From assembly GCA_946544555.1 (NCBI GenBank), contig CAMNMI010000034.1:1-9254 (forward strand): a DNA stretch of 9,254 bases, in the 5' to 3' direction. The stretch comes from an uncultured Rickettsiales bacterium. GTDB taxonomy: Bacteria; Pseudomonadota; Alphaproteobacteria; Rickettsiales; Deianiraeaceae. A program made the position numbers and the translations under genes. Shown piece by piece: positions 1 to 6,121 of the stretch; positions within the stretch are counted from its first letter, which is position 1, and every line of letters starts with the position of its first letter. The notes under the pieces are model-generated. The model had not been told where the DNA came from, did no database searches, and was given only the letters and a program-made list of their open reading frames with translations.

Positions 1-62
1 GTTTGGCCGACGAGGAACGAGGCGCAGCCAAACGGCGAGGGCGTGGCCTCGGGCAGCGCAAC
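1..62 (+). repeat. GC-rich structured repeat, copy A (left end cut off by the window)
   Basis: This GC-rich block in an AT-rich setting matches 4661-4724 (copy B). It contains the inverted pair GTTTGGC (1-7) and GCCAAAC (27-33). A 29-base right arm (34-62) follows that is 26/29 identical to copy B and ends in GCGCAAC. In copy B that end pairs with GTTGCGC about 80 bases upstream. Here the partner would lie left of base 1, so the copy is truncated by the window. An inner hairpin CGAGG/CCTCG is also possible at about 36-51. The block lies 12 bases past the thrS stop, so it could be a dispersed repeat, an RNA-level 3' structure, or both. Its function is unknown. Confidence 0.65.
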
Positions 63-74
63 AACAAGTTTTTA

Positions 75-2027
75 TCATTTTTTCTCCTCAACTTCCTTAT
101 TTACAATATCCACAAACTCCTTCACTTCAACGCTCTTGTTTTTCATCTCACCAAACTTCCTAACTGATAACGTTCCTTCTTCAATCTCCTTTTTACCAAT
201 GGTTATAATATAAGGAATTTTCATTTCACTATGATGACGAACTTTATAACTAACTGTTTCCTTGCTTAAATCACACTCACAACGAATTCCAGCATTTTGC
301 AGTTTTTTTGCTACTTCTTCAACTTCTTTATCAAAATCATTTGAAACCCCTATTACAACAACTTGCACAGGTGCCAGCCACAACGGCAATGCTCCTGCGT
401 GATTTTCAATAAGTATTGCAATAAACCTCTCGAACGACCCGAGAACCGCTCTATGTAGCATTACTGGTGGTTTTTTTGTTCCATCCTCTGCGACATATTC
501 AGCACCCAAACGTTGTCCTAAGTTAAAATCAACTTGGAATGTTCCACACTGCCACTCTCTTCCTATTGCATCTCTCAATGTGAACTCCAACTTTGGACCA
601 TAAAATGCTCCCTCACCTTTATTCAATTCCAATTCAATACCCATTTCTTCCATTGGTTCTTTTAATGCTTTTTCTGCTTTATCCCATAAAGCATCGCTGC
701 CAACTCTCATTTCTGGTCTATCACTGAATTTTACTTTAATATCTGTAAATCCAAAATCGTCATAAACCTCCTTCAAGAGTTTATAAAATGCTTTACATTC
801 GTTTGCAATTTGGTCTTCACTACAAAAAATATGTGCATCGTCTTGAACGAAACCCCTAACTCTCATCAGCCCGTGCAGTGAACCACTTGGTTCGTATCTG
901 TGGCATTTGCCGAATTCAGCCATTCTTATTGGCAAGTCCTTATAACTTCTAATTTTGTTCTTGAAAATCTCCACGTGGCAAGGGCAATTCATTGGCTTGA
1001 TGGCAAAATCCATGTCCTCATCGTCAATGCGCGTGATGAACATGTGCTCGCGGTATTTAGCCCAGTGGCCAGATTTCTCCCATAAAGTTTTTGAGACAAT
1101 TTGCGGGGTTTTAACTTCAATATATCCATTTTTACTCAACTTTTTCCGCATATAATCTTGTACTATACGATACAAAATCCATCCCTTTGGATGCCAAAAG
1201 GCACAACCAGGCGCTTCCTCCTGTATATGGAACAAGTCCAGTTGTTGCCCCAATTTGCGATGGTCTCTTTTTTCTGCCTCTTCCAGCATTGTAATGTATT
1301 CATCCAACTCTTTTTGTGAAGTCCAACAGGTACCGTAAACCCTTTGCAACATTACGTTTTTACTATCTCCTCGCCAGTATGCCCCTGCAACTTTCATTAA
1401 TTTAAAATACTTCAAAAACCCAGTGCTTGGAATGTGCGGCCCACGGCAGAGGTCGGTGAAATTGCCTTGAGAATATGTTGACAAAACAACATTTTTATCA
1501 GCGTTAATTAAACTTTTAATTTGCTCTACTTTATATTTTTCTTCATCTTTTTCAAAAAAATCACACAACTCCTTACCATCCCACTCTTTCCTCGTTATCT
1601 CAAAATCCCTCTCCGCCAACTCATGCATTTTTTTCTCAATTTTTGGGAAATCTTCGGTGGTGATTTTTGTGCCGTCAGTCAGCTCAAAGTCATAGTAAAA
1701 CCCATTTTCAACTTCTGGACCAAAGCCAAAATGCACCTTATCGCCGTATAATTCTCTCATTGCTTGGGCGAACAAGTGGGCGCAGGAATGCCTCATTGTG
1801 TCCAGTAAAATCTGCTTGTCTTTGGTATCTTTTGTGTCGGAGGTAATGATTTTCAATGTGCAGTCCGCCGTGAGTTTTGTGGCCAAATCAACAATTTTGT
1901 CATTGACAACGGCAACCACGGACTTTTTCATCAAAGAGTGCGAAATACCCTCCGCGATCTCTTTAACAGAGATGTTGTCCTCAAAAACTCTCTCACTTCC
2001 ATCAGGAAAAGATACTTTTATTGACAT
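75..2027 (-). CDS. thrS: Threonyl-tRNA synthetase
   Basis: This cytoplasmic class II aminoacyl-tRNA synthetase charges tRNA-Thr with threonine. The 650-residue protein has the full family layout. A TGS domain spans about 1-62. The editing domain has HSCAH (His80, His84) and CRGPH (about 194-198). The catalytic core has motif 2 around CHRYEPSGSLHGLMRVRGF and motif 3 HRAVLGSFERF. The C-terminal anticodon-binding domain starts near LAPVQVVVIG (551). Zinc ligands by alignment to the E. coli enzyme are Cys348, His399 (DDAHIFC) and His525. The usual NCPGH reads NCPCH here, which places an extra Cys two residues after the zinc Cys. ATG 2027 is chosen because MSIKVSFPDG matches the family N-terminus. 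A TTG at 2060 would add 11 unlike residues and overlap the upstream stop. The gene is last in a minus-strand cluster, 29 bases after the FkbM-like gene. Only a close GGAG is seen before the start. Confidence 0.97.
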   Translation of the reverse strand: MSIKVSFPDGSERVFEDNISVKEIAEGISHSLMKKSVVAVVNDKIVDLATKLTADCTLKIITSDTKDTKDKQILLDTMRHSCAHLFAQAMRELYGDKVHFGFGPEVENGFYYDFELTDGTKITTEDFPKIEKKMHELAERDFEITRKEWDGKELCDFFEKDEEKYKVEQIKSLINADKNVVLSTYSQGNFTDLCRGPHIPSTGFLKYFKLMKVAGAYWRGDSKNVMLQRVYGTCWTSQKELDEYITMLEEAEKRDHRKLGQQLDLFHIQEEAPGCAFWHPKGWILYRIVQDYMRKKLSKNGYIEVKTPQIVSKTLWEKSGHWAKYREHMFITRIDDEDMDFAIKPMNCPCHVEIFKNKIRSYKDLPIRMAEFGKCHRYEPSGSLHGLMRVRGFVQDDAHIFCSEDQIANECKAFYKLLKEVYDDFGFTDIKVKFSDRPEMRVGSDALWDKAEKALKEPMEEMGIELELNKGEGAFYGPKLEFTLRDAIGREWQCGTFQVDFNLGQRLGAEYVAEDGTKKPPVMLHRAVLGSFERFIAILIENHAGALPLWLAPVQVVVIGVSNDFDKEVEEVAKKLQNAGIRCECDLSKETVSYKVRHHSEMKIPYIITIGKKEIEEGTLSVRKFGEMKNKSVEVKEFVDIVNKEVEEKK

Positions 2028-2056
2028 GCTCCGCGATGGGCTTGGAATTATAAAAA

Positions 2057-2956
2057 TCAAGCTGGATTGTTAATCTCCACCACCTTCGCCTCTGGCGTGT
2101 AGACATAGTATTTCTTGCCGACTTGCTTTGCCAATTTATACTCAAAATCCTTCATAAGGTCGTCAACTTTGGCTTTGCTGGCTTCTTCCATCTTGACAAA
2201 CACAACTGGTCTATCACGATCAATCAAGTTTTCAGCACCATCCAAAGCCTCAAACTCCATGCCAGACATGCTAATTTTTATCACATTAACCTTTTGTTTT
2301 AATCTCAAATCATCAATTCTCTTAATTTTATACGCACCATTTGCATCCTCAACAAGCTTAGTTTTGGCATAATTTTTCATCTTGAATTTCTCAATTCGCG
2401 CGCGAGTATCCTTGTTTCCGAGCGCAAAATTCAGTGGCGCAACTTTACTTTGAAGACCATTGATTTCAATATTTCTTTTCAAAATGTTATAAGGCATTTC
2501 CAGGGCCTCAAATGAGTAGACAAAACGTGCCTTTTTTGGCGACTGCAACAGCCAATACAAAGTTTCATTTCCAATGTTTGCGCCAACATCTAAAATCAAG
2601 GCATTGTTTGGTATAAATTCATCAAGTTCTTGCAGCTTTTTTTGCTTGTAAAATTTGTTTTTGTCAACGATTTTTGTCTGAATTTTTTCCACAGCATAGT
2701 TAGGGACATAAAATTTTACTTTATCCTTGATAAAAATATCATCCTTCATGGACATTTTTATGACAAGTTGCTTGTGTTTTTTGAGGACCTTCTCAGTTTT
2801 ATCAAGCATTTTTTCAGTTTTTTTCAGAACTTTTTTCTGTTTGCCTTGAATTTGCACAATTTTGATAGAACAAAAAATTGCAAAAACCAGTATCAATGTA
2901 CCAAAAACCACATGCATCGCCCACGATATGATGGTTTCTTTTTCTAAATAGAGCAT
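2057..2956 (-). CDS. Membrane-anchored FkbM-family methyltransferase-like protein, possibly degenerate
   Basis: The 299-residue protein has one N-terminal membrane segment (about 9-33). A Lys-rich predicted coiled coil (about 38-68) with TEKMLDKTEKVLKK-type repeats follows, then a Rossmann-type SAM-binding domain. Motif I is LILDVGANIGNETLYW (about 120-135), and a YSFEALEMPYNILKRN block follows. This order and the later KISMSGMEFEALDGAENL (about 227-244) match the FkbM methyltransferase family, where that block usually reads KIDVEGxExxVLxGA. Here the conserved Asp and Glu are both Ser, and the following strand has VFVKMEE where an acidic residue is common. SAM binding may survive while catalysis is altered or lost. 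The substrate is unknown; FkbM enzymes are O-methyltransferases, often found in glycan or lipid loci. The start follows the upstream stop by 4 bases with AGGTG just before the ATG, which suggests translational coupling. It is probably an inner-membrane protein with a cytosolic domain, but topology is inferred. Confidence 0.75.
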   Translation of the reverse strand: MLYLEKETIISWAMHVVFGTLILVFAIFCSIKIVQIQGKQKKVLKKTEKMLDKTEKVLKKHKQLVIKMSMKDDIFIKDKVKFYVPNYAVEKIQTKIVDKNKFYKQKKLQELDEFIPNNALILDVGANIGNETLYWLLQSPKKARFVYSFEALEMPYNILKRNIEINGLQSKVAPLNFALGNKDTRARIEKFKMKNYAKTKLVEDANGAYKIKRIDDLRLKQKVNVIKISMSGMEFEALDGAENLIDRDRPVVFVKMEEASKAKVDDLMKDFEYKLAKQVGKKYYVYTPEAKVVEINNPA

Positions 2957-2960
2957 ACAC

Positions 2961-3464
2961 CTATTTGCTTACTTTCTTCTTCAAATCAATGATGCCCTTT
3001 GTGATTTGGACTATCTTCAAAACGCGTTTTAAAATTATGAAAATATTTAGAGAAATTAGCACCCCAACAAGACCAATCAACACTTTTAGAAGAATGATTA
3101 TCTTGTCAAAACTGGATTTGACTGAATATACAGTGTTTTTCACACTTTCAACTGTTCCTTGCACAGATTTTATCTCTTTTTTTGCATCATTAACGATGCC
3201 ATCCATGTCTTTTTTTACATCATTAACAACTCCTTGAAAATCCTTTTTTACGCCTCCAACGATATTTTTGACCTCTTTCGTGATCTCGTCTGTGCCAGTT
3301 TTTACTACACTTTTTACGATGTTATCCATGGACGAAGAACTCACTGCCGCACCGGCATTGGAAGCGCCCTTTACAATATCACTTAATGCTGCATTTGATG
3401 ATGTTTCAATGGCTAAAAAAGCTACCAAACAAGCCATTGAAAATACTATTTTTCTATTCCTCAT
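2961..3464 (-). CDS. Secreted or membrane protein with 11-residue amphipathic repeats and a C-terminal membrane segment
   Basis: I do not recognise a named family for this 167-residue protein. It has a clear Sec-type signal peptide: MRNRK, then a hydrophobic run, with likely cleavage after SSNA at about residue 25. A Ser/Ala-rich linker follows. Residues 71-114 are four tandem 11-mers (GVKKDFQGVVN, DVKKDMDGIVN, DAKKEIKSVQG, TVESVKNTVYS), with weaker flanking units. This period gives long amphipathic helices, as in apolipoprotein-like and LEA-like proteins. A strongly hydrophobic segment (about 122-147) follows, then a Lys-rich tail. The likely picture is a periplasmic amphipathic stalk anchored in the inner membrane. 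It is first in the cluster with the FkbM-like gene (4 bases apart) and thrS. A candidate promoter lies at 3520-3548. The pre-start sequence GGGAAAG is a weak ribosome site. Confidence 0.7.
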   Translation of the reverse strand: MRNRKIVFSMACLVAFLAIETSSNAALSDIVKGASNAGAAVSSSSMDNIVKSVVKTGTDEITKEVKNIVGGVKKDFQGVVNDVKKDMDGIVNDAKKEIKSVQGTVESVKNTVYSVKSSFDKIIILLKVLIGLVGVLISLNIFIILKRVLKIVQITKGIIDLKKKVSK

Positions 3465-3508
3465 AACTTTCCCAAAGGTTGTTGTATATTATAAAAATCA
3501 AGGTATTT

Positions 3509-3577
3509 TTTCATTTCACATTATGTTTGTATTTTATAATTCTAACAAAACTAATATATCATCATTTCATTTCACAT
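3509..3577 (-). repeat. 13-base direct repeat flanking the intergenic promoter
   Basis: On the plus strand TTTCATTTCACAT occurs at 3509-3521 and again at 3565-3577, a 56-base offset. On the minus strand (ATGTGAAATGAAA) one copy overlaps the final codons and stop of the pilin gene. The other overlaps the -10 element of the candidate promoter. It could be a footprint of a small duplication, or chance in AT-rich DNA. Confidence 0.4.
3520..3548 (-). promoter_or_regulatory. Candidate sigma-70 promoter for the 3464-75 gene cluster
   Basis: On the minus strand TTGTTA (3548-3543) and CATAAT (3525-3520) are separated by exactly 17 bases. They lie about 55 bases upstream of ATG 3464, in the gap after the pilin stop. 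A second TATAAT at 3493-3488 lacks a good -35 element. AT-rich DNA gives chance matches, so this is moderate support only. Confidence 0.4.
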
Positions 3578-4581
3578 CTTCCATTACTTTGATGATATTA
3601 CAACCGTATTTATTGTTTGTGTCAGAATTATAAATTGCTTTGTGAGCTTCGTTGGCTTTTTTATCATAGCAATATTTCTCTTCATTTACTGTTTTGAAAG
3701 CCAAAAATCTACCCGTGCCAGGGCGGCCGTCATCTATTTTCGCATCCAATTCTGATGTTAGCTTGGAATCTATTGCGGCTTTTTTTGTTGTTGAAGTAAT
3801 ATATCCACCACTCCATGCGGAACTTTCAAGATATTTCATCATAATGGTGTTGTGATTGTCAATATTTTTATACCATTCAAGATTAAATATCTCATTATCT
3901 GTATTGTAATTTAAGTATCTCTGCATTCCCCATTTGTAGATATTTCCTTCAACTTTCTTCCAGCCATTATATGATATAAAAATCATTTTATCATAGCTTG
4001 ACGATGGGAACAATGCATGCATGTTTGCATATGTATTTAAATAACCATTGTCATCATCCAATGCAATTGGGGTCTTATCATTTTCCATGTATATCTTACG
4101 ATATCCATCCCATTTATCTATGAGTCCGGCTAAATATAATTCTACCATAGACGCCGTATATGGCCTTAATGTATTATAAGAACCATTCAATTTATGGTTA
4201 TTAATTTTAGTAACCAATGAATAAGAACCATATTTGGCGTTATATGTACAAGCGTTTGTATCAAAATTTCTAAAAACAGTATGTTTATTACATTTTTTCT
4301 CATCCAAATTCCCCGGCACCACCCTATACGTATCATAAAACTGATGAAAAGCTTTCTCATAGTAATCAAATTCAAATATGATACGTTGTATCTTAGCACG
4401 GTCAACAATCTGTCTTCCAACCAAAAGAGAACCAACAAGTAAAGATAGAATTAACAAAACGATTGAAAGTTCTATAAGTGTAAAAGATTTTTTTAAATTA
4501 TATTTAAGAGATGATAAAGAACTTAAACTACTCTCTCTCTCTCTCTCTCGAAGAGAACGTCTTAAGTGATGAAATTTTCAT
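3567..4581 (-). CDS. Type IV pilin/pseudopilin-like protein, frame-interrupted at a (GA)n tract (apparent phase OFF)
   Basis: The prepilin signature KKS/FTLIELSIVLLIL begins near 4493, with mature Phe at 4484. It is followed by a long hydrophobic helix and a helical stretch ending in YRVVPGNL, typical of PulG/pilin-type proteins. The mature part is about 305 residues, with four well-spaced Cys and a KIDDGRPGTG motif near the end. The prepilin frame is open up to 4577 but has no ATG, GTG or TTG before a TTG at 4457, inside the membrane helix, where initiation would destroy the signal. The only good start, ATG 4581, sits 25 bases from a strong -10 but in another frame. It reads MKISSLKTFSSRERERE and stops at TAG right after the (GA)9G tract. 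One extra GA (or two fewer) would fuse the frames into a 338-residue prepilin with a 33-residue leader. Position -1 is Ser, not the usual Gly. A sequencing error in the tract, +1 frameshifting or a true pseudogene remain possible. Confidence 0.8.
4531..4549 (-). repeat. (GA)9G dinucleotide microsatellite in the pilin leader
   Basis: A pure 19-base CT run on the plus strand encodes alternating Arg-Glu in the leader of the pilin gene on the minus strand. Pure dinucleotide runs of this length are prone to slipped-strand mispairing. In the state seen, the ATG 4581 frame ends at TAG 4530-4528, directly after the tract. Ten GA units, or seven, would keep the frame open into the prepilin signal. A seven-A run in the leader (4493-4487) is a second, shorter slippage site. 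Confidence 0.85.
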
Positions 4582-4605
4582 AAAAAAACAAGTTTGAACG
4601 AAAGT

Positions 4606-4633
4606 AATATATTTGTAAAAAGTTATTTGTCAA
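4606..4633 (-). promoter_or_regulatory. Strong sigma-70-like promoter for the pilin gene
   Basis: On the minus strand a consensus -35 TTGACA (4633-4628), a 16-base spacer and TATATT (4611-4606) point at the pilin gene. Transcription would begin near 4599, leaving about 18 untranslated bases before ATG 4581. No Shine-Dalgarno sequence is visible in that leader. This placement is the main support for ATG 4581 as the native start. Confidence 0.6.
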
Positions 4634-4640
4634 GATGGAT

Positions 4641-4724
4641 GTTGCGCGCGGGCGGAGCTGGTTTGTCGGACGAGCAACGCGAGGAGATGACAAACCGCGA
4701 GGGCGTGGCCGCGGGCGGCGCAAC
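4641..4724 (+). repeat. GC-rich structured repeat, copy B (complete)
   Basis: This GC-rich 84-base block is bounded by the inverted ends GTTGCGC (4641-4647) and GCGCAAC (4718-4724). Inside is a second inverted pair, GTTTGTC (4661-4667) and GACAAAC (4689-4695). The octamer GCGGGCGG occurs in both arms. Copy A at 1-62 has the same right arm (26/29 identical) with the same 22-base spacing. Its inner stem differs from this one by a paired change (G-C in A, T-A in B). The block lies between the divergent pilin promoter and murA. No target-site duplication and no coding capacity are evident. It could be a small non-autonomous palindromic element, a structured RNA, or a regulatory insulator. Confidence 0.7.
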
Positions 4725-4731
4725 AAAACCA

Positions 4732-4760
4732 TTGACATTTAATTAAAATCTTCACAAATT
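4732..4760 (+). promoter_or_regulatory. Candidate murA promoter
   Basis: A perfect -35 hexamer TTGACA (4732-4737) begins 7 bases after the end of the GC-rich repeat. With a 17-base spacer the -10 position reads CAAATT (4755-4760), a weak match. The better hexamer TAAAAT (4744-4749) would instead use CAACAA from the edge of the repeat as its -35. Either choice gives a short leader before ATG 4773, with no clear Shine-Dalgarno sequence. Confidence 0.35.
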
Positions 4761-4772
4761 GCTTGGTTTGTT

Positions 4773-6086
4773 ATGGACAGAATTGAGAGCGAAGGAGGAG
4801 TTTGTTTGAATGGTGAGGTAAGAATTTCAGGTTCAAAAAATGCAGGACTGGCGCTTATGGCAGCCTCTGTTTTGTGTTCTAAACCAACTACTTTAATTGG
4901 TCTGCCAAATGTCAAGGACATGTTCTCAATGACACAGTTGCTACTGGATTTGGGCGCAAAGGTCTCTTTTGATGCAACGCAGATTGAAAAATACGGCCCT
5001 GACTGCTCTTTAATGACAATAAACAATTCAAACATCAACAAGCTGGTTGCAGAATATGATTTTGTCAAGAAAATGCGCGCATCGGTATTCGTTCTGGGGC
5101 CTCTATTGACGCGGTTTGGCGAAGCAAAAGTGTCTCTTCCCGGCGGATGTGCGATTGGTGTTAGACCTGTTGATTTCCATTTGCGCGGACTTGAAGCTAT
5201 GGATGCCAAAATTGAAATTACGGACGGATATATTGTTGCCAAAGCGCCAGAAGGCGGATTGAAAGGTGCCGATTTCACTCTTCCAATGGCATCAGTGAGC
5301 GCAACAGAAAATCTGATGTCGGCTGCTGTTTTAGCTAACGGAACCACAATTTTACGTAATGTTGCAAAAGAACCTCACATTGTTGCGATGGCTGATTTTC
5401 TAAACAAATGCGGTGCTAACATAACTGGCGCGGGAACTGAAACAATCACAATTCATGGAGTAAAAGAACTTGGTGGATGCGAGTTCATTGTTCCAGAGGA
5501 CTACGTTGAGGCAGGCACGTACGCAATTGCAGCAGCTATAACAGACGGTAATGTGCTCTTGAAAAACTGCAACATAAAGACATTTGAGAGCTATGCAGAT
5601 GTGTTTGAAAAAGTCGGAATTGGCTTGGAAGAAGTGAAATATGATGACAATGGTGAGAACAAGGTTGCGGTGCGTGCATTCAAAAGACATGAGTTTACTC
5701 CTTGCGACATCCAGACGGGCGTTTATCCTGGTTTTCCAACGGACTTACAAGCCCAGATGATGATCCCGCTCATCATGGCAAACGGGCGGTCAGTAATAAC
5801 TGAAAATTTGTTTGAAAATCGCTTTATGCACACGGCCGAGCTGATGCGTATGGGTGCTAAAATTGAAGTCCACGGCGGAGATGCAATCATAAGTGGTGGT
5901 ACAAAATTGAAAAGTGCAGAAGTCATGTCAACTGATTTGAGGGCTTCTGCAGCACTGTTGCTGGCATCTCTGGTGGCAGAAGGCAAATCAAAAATTGATC
6001 GTGTCTACCACCTTGACCGTGGCTACGAAAATATTGAGATGAAACTTAACAACTGCGGCGCAAAGTTGGAGAGGGTGGTGGAATAA
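4773..6086 (+). CDS. murA: UDP-N-acetylglucosamine 1-carboxyvinyltransferase
   Basis: This cytoplasmic enzyme catalyses the first committed step of peptidoglycan synthesis: it transfers enolpyruvate from PEP to UDP-GlcNAc. The protein is 437 residues, slightly longer than the usual ~420. Conserved features are SGSKNAG with Lys22, the catalytic loop SLPGGCAIG with Cys126 (E. coli Cys115, so fosfomycin sensitivity is expected), RPVDFH at 131, FPTDLQAQ with Asp324, and TDLRASAALLLA and LDRGYEN with Arg416 near the C-terminus. The usual VSVGAT reads ASVSAT (about 173-178), a Gly-to-Ser change in a substrate-contact segment. The start MDRIESEGG matches alphaproteobacterial relatives. The last 30 codons are repeated at 7398-7488. 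If the gene was hit by site-directed insertion, its current 3' end may be a hybrid. A convergent gene ends 16 bases downstream. Confidence 0.96.
   Translation: MDRIESEGGVCLNGEVRISGSKNAGLALMAASVLCSKPTTLIGLPNVKDMFSMTQLLLDLGAKVSFDATQIEKYGPDCSLMTINNSNINKLVAEYDFVKKMRASVFVLGPLLTRFGEAKVSLPGGCAIGVRPVDFHLRGLEAMDAKIEITDGYIVAKAPEGGLKGADFTLPMASVSATENLMSAAVLANGTTILRNVAKEPHIVAMADFLNKCGANITGAGTETITIHGVKELGGCEFIVPEDYVEAGTYAIAAAITDGNVLLKNCNIKTFESYADVFEKVGIGLEEVKYDDNGENKVAVRAFKRHEFTPCDIQTGVYPGFPTDLQAQMMIPLIMANGRSVITENLFENRFMHTAELMRMGAKIEVHGGDAIISGGTKLKSAEVMSTDLRASAALLLASLVAEGKSKIDRVYHLDRGYENIEMKLNNCGAKLERVVE
5996..6086 (+). repeat. Imperfect direct repeat, copy 1: 3' end of murA
   Basis: These 91 bases, coding for the last murA residues and the stop, match 7398-7488 at 81 of 91 positions. 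A 44-base block (6000-6043) is identical. The repeats bracket the 6103-7308 gene with an offset of 1402 bases. The pattern resembles an integration or homologous-exchange site that regenerates the target gene end. No integrase lies in the window. Confidence 0.85.
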
Positions 6087-6121
6087 GTTGAAAGAAAATG
6101 CTTTATCCACCAGGGCATTTT
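6076..6121. terminator. Possible bidirectional hairpin between convergent murA and the orphan gene
   Basis: Two overlapping inverted repeats span the junction: TGGTGGA (6076-6082) with TCCACCA (6106-6112), and AAAATGC (6095-6101) with GCATTTT (6115-6121). The second is followed by only a short T-run on the plus strand. The hairpins enter both coding ends, and U-tracts are weak, so terminator activity is tentative. Confidence 0.3.

Noticed and set aside
2028..2060. TTG start at 2060 for thrS, giving 11 extra residues and a 4-base overlap with the upstream gene
   Set aside because: The extra residues do not match ThrRS N-termini, and ATG 2027 begins exactly at the conserved TGS domain start.
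1798..2073. Plus-strand open frames overlapping thrS, the FkbM-like gene and the 167-residue gene
   Set aside because: They are antisense shadows of well-supported minus-strand genes, with no domain matches.
3567..4457. Pilin-like gene starting at TTG 4457
   Set aside because: That TTG codes for a residue inside the FTLIELSIVLLIL helix. Starting there would remove the prepilin signal that defines the protein.
1..4724. CRISPR array from the GC-rich repeats
   Set aside because: Only two diverged copies exist, 4.6 kb apart, without spacer periodicity or cas genes.
4739..5347. Minus-strand open frame of about 200 codons inside murA
   Set aside because: It is antisense to the conserved murA coding sequence, and its composition is explained by that gene.
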